Program-made: the position numbers and the translations under genes
The notes under the pieces: generated by a model
What the model was told of the DNA's origin: nothing
The model's database searches: none
The model's input: only the letters and a program-made list of their open reading frames with translations
Part shown: positions 58,236 to 64,000 of the stretch, one piece after another
Layout of the letters: each line of letters opens with the position of its first letter
How positions within the stretch are numbered: position 1 is the stretch's first letter
Assembly (NCBI RefSeq): GCF_001650915.1
Contig: NZ_LXYO01000023.1
Span: forward strand, 1,234,910-1,298,909
DNA: 64,000 bases
Direction of reading: 5' to 3'
From: Marinobacter sp. EhC06
GTDB lineage: Bacteria; Pseudomonadota; Gammaproteobacteria; Pseudomonadales; Oleiphilaceae

Positions 58236-59444
58236 ATGCAAACGAATCTGGTTCAACAATTTGCCAACACCAAGGAAGGCCAGGAAGCCGAGTCCATCCT
58301 GCGGGCCTGTGTGCATTGTGGCTTCTGCACCGCAACCTGCCCGACCTATCAGGAACTGAACGACGAGCGAGACGGCCCACGGGGCCGGATCTACCTGATG
58401 AAGATGTTCCTGGAAGGGGCGGAAGTTACCGAGAAGACCCGCGAGCACCTGGATCGCTGCCTGACTTGCCGTAGCTGTGAAACCACCTGTCCTTCCGGGG
58501 TTCAATATGGCCGCCTGGTAGACATCAGCCGTGGCCTGATGGAAAAGGAAATGCCCAGGGAGCCGAAAGACAAGTGGCTGCGCTGGGCCCTGGCACGGGT
58601 GATTCCGAACCGCCAGCTGTTCGGTTTACTGCTCCGCCTTGGGCAGATCTTCCGCCCGGTGTTGCCGGAGAAGCTACGCACCAAAGTGCCGCCGAGAAAG
58701 CAGGCCAGCCCATGGCCGGCGGCCAGTCATAGCCGGATAGTGCTGGCACTGGCAGGCTGCGTGCAGCCTTCGGCCACTCCGAACACCAATGCCGCCGCCG
58801 CCCGGGTTCTGGACCGCCTTGGTATTACCATGGTGGAAGCGCCCGAGGCCGGCTGCTGTGGCGCCGTGAACTACCATCTTTCCGAGCATGAGAAAGGCCT
58901 GGAAAGGATGCGTCAGAACATTGATGCCTGGTGGCCTGCCATCGAAGCGGGTGCGGAAGCGATTGTGATGACGGCTTCCGGCTGTGGCGCCATGGTGCAG
59001 GATTACGGTCATCTTCTGAAAGACGACCCGGTCTACGCTGCCAAGGCGCAGAAGGTGAGCGAGCTGTGCACCGATCTTGGTGCTTTCCTGCTGAGACAGG
59101 ACCTGGAGAAACTCAAGGTTCGCCAGGATCCCGGCAAGGTGGCGTTCCACTGCCCCTGCACCTTGCAACACGCCATGAAGCAGAATGGCGTTGTTGAGCA
59201 GGTACTGACGCGGGCCGGCGTCAATCTCGCGGCAACAAAGGATAAGCACCTCTGCTGTGGCTCTGCTGGCACCTATTCGGTGACCCAGCCGGAGATGAGC
59301 CAGAAGCTTCTTGGCAACAAGCTGAAGGCTTTGACCATCGATAATCCGGACCGCATCGTAACTGCCAACATTGGTTGCCAGATGCACCTGGAGACCAAAT
59401 CACCGGTGCCGGTGCAGCACTGGATTGAGCTTCTGGATCAGTAG
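58236..59444 (+). CDS. glcF: Glycolate oxidase iron-sulphur subunit GlcF
   Basis: Iron-sulphur subunit of glycolate dehydrogenase, 402 residues. Two 4Fe-4S clusters are indicated by CVHCGFCTATCPTY near residue 25 and CLTCRSCETTCPSG near residue 75. Two CCG domains follow, with AGCCGAVNYHLSEH and HLCCGSAGTYSVTQ. It probably links the flavin subunits to the quinone pool at the inner membrane. A strong terminator follows; no glcB (malate synthase) or glcA (permease) gene is in this cluster. Confidence 0.96.
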   Translation: MQTNLVQQFANTKEGQEAESILRACVHCGFCTATCPTYQELNDERDGPRGRIYLMKMFLEGAEVTEKTREHLDRCLTCRSCETTCPSGVQYGRLVDISRGLMEKEMPREPKDKWLRWALARVIPNRQLFGLLLRLGQIFRPVLPEKLRTKVPPRKQASPWPAASHSRIVLALAGCVQPSATPNTNAAAARVLDRLGITMVEAPEAGCCGAVNYHLSEHEKGLERMRQNIDAWWPAIEAGAEAIVMTASGCGAMVQDYGHLLKDDPVYAAKAQKVSELCTDLGAFLLRQDLEKLKVRQDPGKVAFHCPCTLQHAMKQNGVVEQVLTRAGVNLAATKDKHLCCGSAGTYSVTQPEMSQKLLGNKLKALTIDNPDRIVTANIGCQMHLETKSPVPVQHWIELLDQ

Positions 59445-59455
59445 AGCTTAAACCG

Positions 59456-59488
59456 GGGTCAGATGAAGTTCCCATCTGACCCTTTTTT
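59456..59488 (+). terminator. Terminator of the TRAP-glc operon
   Basis: GGGTCAGATG pairs with CATCTGACCC and six T residues follow. The stem is related in sequence to the palindrome at 46251-46279, so this family of hairpins may have been spread as ready-made terminators. Confidence 0.9.
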
Positions 59489-59562
59489 CATATACCCCAA
59501 GGCCACGGTTTTTTTCGTTATACTGCCCCACCAAATTACCGAACCACAGGGAGTGGAACCGT

Positions 59563-60003
59563 ATGCCAAGGATGATGGCTGGTCTCGTTTTGTCTTTTTC
59601 TCTCGCTTCAGTAGCCAATGCCGAGGTCTACACCTGGATAGACAGCCGGGGCGTGGCACACTTCTCCGATTACCCGCCGGGTGAAATTCCCCATAAGCAG
59701 CTACAGGTACAGGCGCCTGTCACCGTGCCCATGTCCGAGAACCTCAGGCAAGGCAAGCGTGTGTCCGGAATCCGCAAAGACGTTGAAGGCCTGCTTGCCT
59801 CGGGTCGTCCGGGAAGTTCCGGCATGAGCGCCCAAGAGAAAGCTGATGCCGAGCGTGAGAAAACTTGTGCAACCTACAGGAGCAAGCTGGAGCGGATTCA
59901 ATCCAAACTGCGGGCGGGTTATAGCAACGACCGGGGGAATGCCCTCAGGCAGCAACGCAGGACGCTCAGCCAGAAGCTGAGCCGTGAGTGCATCCTGCGT
60001 TGA
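59563..60003 (+). CDS. DUF4124 domain-containing exported protein
   Basis: A 146-residue exported protein. The N-terminal signal peptide ends at ANA, and the mature start EVYTWIDSRGVAHFSDYPP is the DUF4124 motif found in many gammaproteobacterial periplasmic proteins. The rest is basic and helical, ending in a coiled-coil-like region (SKLERIQSKLRAGYSNDRGNALRQQRR). Function is unknown. It is alone between the glc terminator and the convergent RhtB gene. Confidence 0.82.
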   Translation: MPRMMAGLVLSFSLASVANAEVYTWIDSRGVAHFSDYPPGEIPHKQLQVQAPVTVPMSENLRQGKRVSGIRKDVEGLLASGRPGSSGMSAQEKADAEREKTCATYRSKLERIQSKLRAGYSNDRGNALRQQRRTLSQKLSRECILR

Positions 60004-60015
60004 TTCAGCCCGATA

Positions 60016-60636
60016 TCAGGCGCGCTTGAAGCTCGCGAGGGCGACGGCGGCGGTGACGAACAGCCCGCCAAACACCCGGTTCATTTGTCGCTGGCGGCGG
60101 GCGGTGGTCATGAACCGGAACAGTTGGCTGGCGAGCAGGGCATAGCCCAGCATCACCAGGCAGTCGACCAGGATCAGGGTGGCGCCCATGGTAATCAGCT
60201 GCGGGCCATGGGGTGCTCCGGCCACCAGAAACTGCGGGAACAGGGCCACCAGAAATACAGTGGCCTTGGGGTTGGTCAGGTTCACGAACACGGCATTCCA
60301 GAACCTTTTGTGACCGCTAACGGGCTGGCGGTCATCGTCGATGGATTCCATCACCGGCTCGCGCCATTTGGAAATGCCCAGCCAGATCAGGTAGGCAACG
60401 CCCAGCCACTTGATGACCGACAGGGCGATGTTCGAGGAGGCAATGATGGCGCCCAGCCCGGCACCCACCAGCAGAATCTGGATGCCAAAACCAAGTTGCA
60501 GCCCCATGATGGCCGGCAGCGAACGGCGAACACCGTAACGCATGCCATTACTCATGGTATTGATCGCCCCGGCCCCCGGGGAAACGCTGATCAGTACGGC
60601 CGCAACTAGGAAGGTCAGCCAGGCTGCAAGTGACAT
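60016..60636 (-). CDS. LysE/RhtB family amino acid exporter
   Basis: A 206-residue inner-membrane protein with about six helices and the RhtB/LysE signature near the N-terminus (SPGAGAINTMSNGMRYGVRRSLPAIMG) and NLTNPKATVFLVALFPQF in the middle. The family exports amino acids such as homoserine, threonine or lysine; the substrate here is open. The start codon lies three bases after the antiporter stop, and its AGGAG site is inside the antiporter coding region, so translation is coupled. Confidence 0.88.
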   Translation of the reverse strand: MSLAAWLTFLVAAVLISVSPGAGAINTMSNGMRYGVRRSLPAIMGLQLGFGIQILLVGAGLGAIIASSNIALSVIKWLGVAYLIWLGISKWREPVMESIDDDRQPVSGHKRFWNAVFVNLTNPKATVFLVALFPQFLVAGAPHGPQLITMGATLILVDCLVMLGYALLASQLFRFMTTARRQRQMNRVFGGLFVTAAVALASFKRA

Positions 60637-60639
60637 AAA

Positions 60640-61611
60640 TTACGCTCCTGAAAAAGCCAAGAGATACACCGTATAGGCCACGAAGGCAAGCAGCAGGGCG
60701 CCGCCCTCAAGACGGTTGATGCGCCCCGGCCCGTGGAAGCCATAGCACATTGCAAACAGAACCAGGGTGAGGGCAGCCATAACCGGGAGGTCACGGGTGA
60801 GCACTTCCGGCGCCACCGACATGGGCGCAATCAGCCCCGCAATGCCCACAACGGCCAGGGTGTTGAACAGGTTGGAGCCCAGAATATTGCCGAGGGCCAG
60901 GTCGTGCTCACCCTTGCGGGCCGCAATGATGGATGAGGCCAGTTCCGGGAGTGATGTTCCAACGGCCACTATGGTGAGGCCGATAACCAGATCGCTGATG
61001 CCGAACATGGTGGCCAGATCAACGGCGCCCCATACCAGAATGCGGGAGCTGACAATCAACAGCAGCAGTCCGACCACAAGCCATAGAAGCGCTTTGCGCA
61101 ACGGCATGGCATGGACTTCTTCGTTCATCTCTTTCGCGAGCGCATCGTCCGGTTGACGGAAGCCCTGGTAGATACTCCAGCCGATCAGCAACACAAAAAC
61201 TAGCATCAGGCCAACTGCATCCATACGGCTCAGGTCACCGTCCCAAAGCTGCCAGCCGGCGAAGGCGGTTACCAGAATCAGAATGGGGAGCTCTTTGCGC
61301 ATGACCTGCGAATGCACGGCGATTGGGGCCATCAGCGCTGTGATACCCAGAATCAGGGCAATGTTTGTGATGTTTGAACCGTAAGCATTGCCCAACGCCA
61401 GCCCCGGGTTGCCCTGGGATGCGGCAAGGGCAGAAACTGCCATCTCCGGCGCAGACGTGCCAAAACCAACCACAACCATGCCAATCAGCAGTGGGGGCAT
61501 ACCAAAATGGCTGGCTGTGGTGGCCGAGCCTTCCACAAATTTGTCCGCACTCCACACCAACAGAATCAGACCCGCGATGATCGCCCCAATGGCCATCAGC
61601 ATTTCAATCAC
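60640..61611 (-). CDS. Calcium/sodium antiporter (CaCA family)
   Basis: A 323-residue cation/calcium exchanger of the bacterial YrbG type. It contains the two inverted alpha repeats of the family: GFGTSAPEMAVSALAASQGN followed by LGNAYGSNITNIALILG, and VAVGTSLPELASSIIAARKG followed by LGNILGSNLFNTLAVVG. The two Glu residues in SAPE and SLPE are the ion ligands. About ten helices can be counted. It diverges from uspA and leads a two-gene operon with the RhtB exporter. Confidence 0.92.
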   Translation of the reverse strand: MIEMLMAIGAIIAGLILLVWSADKFVEGSATTASHFGMPPLLIGMVVVGFGTSAPEMAVSALAASQGNPGLALGNAYGSNITNIALILGITALMAPIAVHSQVMRKELPILILVTAFAGWQLWDGDLSRMDAVGLMLVFVLLIGWSIYQGFRQPDDALAKEMNEEVHAMPLRKALLWLVVGLLLLIVSSRILVWGAVDLATMFGISDLVIGLTIVAVGTSLPELASSIIAARKGEHDLALGNILGSNLFNTLAVVGIAGLIAPMSVAPEVLTRDLPVMAALTLVLFAMCYGFHGPGRINRLEGGALLLAFVAYTVYLLAFSGA

Positions 61612-61715
61612 TCCTTGTGGTCAATTGCCGTCTCGGCAGCGCAAGAATCGATGGTGCCACGGGTTCCTGCAATAGGTACAAATGCGCTTAGATCATAAAA
61701 CCGATCCTGCGGTAA

Positions 61716-61729
61716 TTGATTTCAGTCAA
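61716..61729 (+). promoter_or_regulatory. Anr/FNR box upstream of uspA
   Basis: TTGATTTCAGTCAA fits the TTGAT-N4-(A/G)TCAA consensus of FNR-type regulators. With the site centred at 61722.5, transcription activated at -41.5 would start near 61764, 27 bases before the uspA ATG. Anr control of uspA-type genes is known in Pseudomonas. Confidence 0.7.
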
Positions 61730-61790
61730 CCCTTCGACGGGCGCTGCAATGTTAGTTTGGTTAAACATTGATCAGAGAAGGAGGGGGATC

Positions 61791-62231
61791 ATGGCACAAG
61801 GAACTCAGAGCATCGTTGTTGCCTGTGATGGTTCAGAGCATTCGTCACACGCAGCGAAAATGGCAGCCGAGCTTGCTAAAGCTACCGGCCAACCACTCAA
61901 ACTGTTAGCGGTATTCCCGGGCACCAGGGTCGAGAGACTGATTGTAAGTGGTGTGTTGCAGAGCGACATTGATGAAGAAGCCAATGAGTATGGTCGCAAG
62001 GCATTTGATGCCGCGAAACAGGCTTTAAGCGGACTTGTTGAGCCTGCTGAAGAAGTTCTGCTTAAGGGAGACCCCGCCAAGGAGATCGTCGAATATCTCG
62101 ACGAGAATTCCGGCGCCCACCTGTTTCTGGGGCGGCGCGGCGACTCAATGCTGAGAAGCCTCACTCTTGGAAGTGTCAGTGAGAAGGTCGTCAGGCATGC
62201 CCACCGCCCGGTAACGGTGGTTAGTGAGTAA
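61791..62231 (+). CDS. Universal stress protein, UspA family
   Basis: A 146-residue single-domain universal stress protein. The start at 61791 has GAAGGAGGGGG upstream; the frame is open 25 codons further, across the Anr box, and is not used. The N-terminal strand-helix SIVVACDGSEHSSHAAKMA and the ATP-binding motif GxxG-x9-GS (GRRGDSMLRSLTLGSVS) near the C-terminus are present, so it belongs to the nucleotide-binding class. The upstream FNR-type site suggests induction under low oxygen. A terminator follows. Confidence 0.9.
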   Translation: MAQGTQSIVVACDGSEHSSHAAKMAAELAKATGQPLKLLAVFPGTRVERLIVSGVLQSDIDEEANEYGRKAFDAAKQALSGLVEPAEEVLLKGDPAKEIVEYLDENSGAHLFLGRRGDSMLRSLTLGSVSEKVVRHAHRPVTVVSE

Positions 62232-62255
62232 ACGGCAAAGCTCGGTAAACACTCC

Positions 62256-62281
62256 AAAGCCCGCATCAAGCGGGCTTTTTC
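62256..62281 (+). terminator. Terminator of uspA
   Basis: AAAGCCCG / CGGGCTTT stem with loop CATCAAG, followed by T residues. Confidence 0.9.
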
Positions 62282-62397
62282 ATTCCTGATCCATTCTCCC
62301 ATACATGATTCGCCACAATTCATGCGAAATACAACTGAGATAGCGCAGGGCCCAGGCTTTTATGCTGACCGAGTGAATTCAACTAAACGAGGTGGCT

Positions 62398-62586
62398 ATG
62401 AAGACGACGGAATTGATCGAGAAGTGGCTCGATAAATGTGACCTGGCGAGACTGGCTCAGGAACGTTACGAAGAAGATCCGAGCCCCACTAATTACTCGG
62501 AACTGAAAAGAGCCATGTGTGAACGACGGCTGATGGAAGAGCGCATTGATCCCAGGACTAGCCATGCCCAGAGAGTCTCAGCTTGA
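62398..62586 (+). CDS. Small hypothetical protein
   Basis: A 62-residue charged, mostly helical protein beginning MKTTELIEKWLDKCDLARLAQ. GAGG lies 5 bases before the ATG. It is rich in Glu and Arg and has no membrane segment. It is bounded by two terminators, which suggests a real, independent small gene. I do not recognise the family. Confidence 0.6.
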   Translation: MKTTELIEKWLDKCDLARLAQERYEEDPSPTNYSELKRAMCERRLMEERIDPRTSHAQRVSA

Positions 62587-62614
62587 GTCGGTTTTCTCGG
62601 GCGTCAGAAAACCA

Positions 62615-62639
62615 CAAAACCCGCGCAAGGCGGGTTTTG
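62615..62639 (+). terminator. Terminator after the small gene
   Basis: CAAAACCCGC pairs with GCGGGTTTTG around a 5-base loop. Confidence 0.85.
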
Positions 62640-62652
62640 TCTGGCTTCTTAA

Positions 62653-62668
62653 TGGTGCCCGGAGGCGG
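62653..62668 (-). other. tRNA-Phe 3'-end fragment, candidate attachment site
   Basis: On the minus strand this reads CCGCCTCCGGGCACCA, the last 16 bases including CCA that I recall for proteobacterial tRNA-Phe(GAA). The rest of the tRNA is absent. Integrative elements that insert at a tRNA leave such a copy at the far end. What follows in the window is lower in GC by eye and holds unrecognised genes. Confidence 0.45.
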
Positions 62669-62788
62669 CACCATCAGCCCTGTATTGGTGCGGCCTGTAA
62701 GTGAATTGTCGTGATTTTGTCGTGACTTTCGGGGGTCAAGTTTCATGCTTCTCGGTTCCCTTGCGCCGGAGCACCTGACGCTACACCT

Positions 62789-63178
62789 TCAACACTCCAT
62801 AGCTGGAGGCCCGCCGACCGCACCGGCCAGACCGCGGTATTCGATCCAGGCAATCGCTATGTCATCGAAAGCCTGGGCATCCAATTCCAGTATCACCCTG
62901 GTCGGTGATCTCATTGTGGCAACCCGAACGCTATAAGAGGGCGGGTTGCAGGCAGAGAGGTAGGCGCTGGCGGGCGTGTCGCTATTCACGCCCGGCCGAA
63001 ACCGAACCGAATAGTCAGTACCCGCTTTTACTTCAACTGAAGTGTCATATCGGTTTTGCTCGAGCTGCAGACGCCGCTCCTCCGACCGTGTGTATATATG
63101 GATAGCGAGATACAGAAGGGCAAATAGACCCGCCATGATGACGATGATTGCGAATACGAGTGCCGTTGGGTGAATCAT
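62789..63178 (-). CDS. Hypothetical single-pass membrane protein
   Basis: A 129-residue protein with one N-terminal membrane segment (about 7-28, LVFAIIVIMAGLFALLYLAIHIY) and a soluble C-terminal part, probably outside the cytoplasm. GGAG precedes the ATG with normal spacing. It follows a second small membrane protein with a similar layout after 54 bases, so the two probably form an operon. I do not recognise either family. Confidence 0.6.
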   Translation of the reverse strand: MIHPTALVFAIIVIMAGLFALLYLAIHIYTRSEERRLQLEQNRYDTSVEVKAGTDYSVRFRPGVNSDTPASAYLSACNPPSYSVRVATMRSPTRVILELDAQAFDDIAIAWIEYRGLAGAVGGPPAMEC

Positions 63179-63231
63179 ATGATCTCCTTGTGGCTGATTA
63201 GGCCTAATCGTTTCTTACCGGGAGATTGCAC

Positions 63232-63606
63232 TTATTCCGTTCCACCAGTCTGTGCCGCTGCAACCGACTGCAAAGATGCTGCGAGGTCGTTGAGTACGTC
63301 TTCGGAAACCACACATCGGACGCCGGCATATTGATGCTTGGATGATTGATGGATCCCGACGATGATTCGGTCATCAATATCCAAATAATACTCAGCCGGC
63401 TTTCCAGCGACCTTGGCTTCCAGGCGGTATACCTTGAGCCCCTCGCTTATCAGTATTGGCGGTTGGTCTTGAGGCAAGGCAGTCTTTGTTGAGGAAGTAG
63501 ATGTGGGTACGCGGTGATCGAAGACGATCTTCACGTAGATAAGCAGAGAGCCGATGGCAATGGCGCCAATGAACAGAAGAACAAGGATGATCGGATCAAG
63601 AATCAT
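63232..63606 (-). CDS. Hypothetical single-pass membrane protein
   Basis: A 124-residue protein with one N-terminal membrane helix (about 5-28, PIILVLLFIGAIAIGSLLIYVKI), a Ser/Thr/Pro-rich linker and a small C-terminal domain of mixed strands and helices (residues about 50-120). AAGGA precedes the ATG at wide spacing. It is the first gene of the probable two-gene unit with 62789-63178. Family unknown. Confidence 0.6.
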   Translation of the reverse strand: MILDPIILVLLFIGAIAIGSLLIYVKIVFDHRVPTSTSSTKTALPQDQPPILISEGLKVYRLEAKVAGKPAEYYLDIDDRIIVGIHQSSKHQYAGVRCVVSEDVLNDLAASLQSVAAAQTGGTE

Positions 63607-63738
63607 TATTGAATTCCTTTAGGGGCGCCCTTCTCTTACGGTGTCGGCACATTTTGGAGAGGGACAGTTTTCTTAGTAGCGAGGTATGGTTTCCGTGATG
63701 GTATGCGGGCGTTCTTGCAGAGCCGGGAGCAACACTTG

Positions 63739-63957
63739 GGTTCTACCCCACTCCACTAGACACTCCTAGCCTGTGATTGGACTTACCCCTCCATGGCCGA
63801 CCAATTTAGTGATGGTTTCTCCAGACCAGAGCTCGATAAATTGTTTGCTTTTAAACAAAAGCGAACATCCGGACTGCACGACAAACTCGCAAAATATCCT
63901 CTATAAGGGGTAAGTCCACAGGCGTTTTAAAACCGTCTGTGGAAACGGGGTAGAACC
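63739..63957. repeat. Nested inverted repeats near the window end
   Basis: The outer pair is GGTTCTACCCC (63739-63749) and GGGGTAGAACC (63947-63957). The inner pair TGGACTTACCCCT (63778-63790) and AGGGGTAAGTCCA (63906-63918) is perfect over 13 bases and would bound a 141-bp MITE-like element; with a 4-base bulge, pairing continues into CCTGTG/CACAGG. No gene is evident in 63607-63738. Confidence 0.55.
63793..63906 (+). CDS. Short open frame inside the inverted repeat
   Basis: A 37-residue frame beginning MADQFSDGFSRPELDKLFAF and ending in KYPL, exactly between the two 13-bp inverted ends. There is no ribosome binding site before the ATG, so it may be only a remnant of a larger transposon-type gene or a chance frame. 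No family recognised. Confidence 0.25.
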   Translation: MADQFSDGFSRPELDKLFAFKQKRTSGLHDKLAKYPL

Positions 63958-64000
63958 TGTAAACATCCCTGTTTCAGTTGCACCGCTGATTAGAGTTTTC

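Overview
The window reads as a chromosomal segment of a marine gammaproteobacterium, most probably Marinobacter or a close relative. This rests on GC-rich coding sequence, the order glmM-tpiA-secG-tRNA-Leu-rimP-nusA-infB-rbfA-truB-rpsO-pnp, a Pseudomonas-type two-subunit arginine succinyltransferase, and TRAP, Liv and RND modules typical of oceanic heterotrophs. I had no database; all names come from reading the proteins and their motifs.

Layout. 1-11.1 kb: core information-processing genes, all on the plus strand (peptidoglycan precursor, glycolysis, Sec export, translation, RNA decay). 11.3-20.9 kb: minus-strand block with an alpha/beta hydrolase lipoprotein, a DUF4105 protein, a DUF3015 protein, the branched-chain amino-acid ABC transporter livKHMGF and a TPR membrane protein. 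21-25.6 kb: a MarR regulator, Lon protease diverging from the chaperedoxin cnoX (both with heat-shock-like promoters) and a small HNH protein. 25.6-32 kb: a KamA-like radical SAM enzyme diverging from aceE-aceF. 32.2-35 kb: a porin and an exonuclease/GIY-YIG protein. 35-50.6 kb: arginine catabolism by the AST pathway (astC, two astA subunits, astD, astB), a TetR-controlled RND efflux pair, then on the minus strand an arginine/histidine-type ABC transporter whose last gene is astE. 50.7-59.5 kb: a GlcC-like GntR regulator diverging from a TRAP transporter joined to glcG-glcD-glcE-glcF, which looks like uptake and oxidation of glycolate or a related 2-hydroxyacid. 59.5-64 kb: DUF4124 protein, RhtB exporter, Ca/Na antiporter, a universal stress protein behind an Anr/FNR box, then a tail of unrecognised small genes that begins near a tRNA-Phe 3'-end fragment and looks like the edge of a genomic island.

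The most unusual signal is not a gene. Three intergenic elements (11161-11260, 32037-32142, 47338-47437) share a 27-nt core (27/27 identical in two, 25/27 in the third) in a 54-56 nt loop. The loop is closed by perfect 23-25 bp inverted-repeat arms whose sequence is different in each element. A conserved loop with unrelated but perfectly paired arms cannot arise by simple copying and drift. A second dispersed hairpin family (GTAGGTCGG..., four copies), MITE-like inverted repeats and a duplicated terminator add to an active repeat layer between the genes. The window also has several readable operators: TGGTCNGACCA palindromes at the glc regulator and in front of the radical SAM gene, tandem TGACA-N3-TGTC sites at the RND promoter, and an Anr box at uspA.
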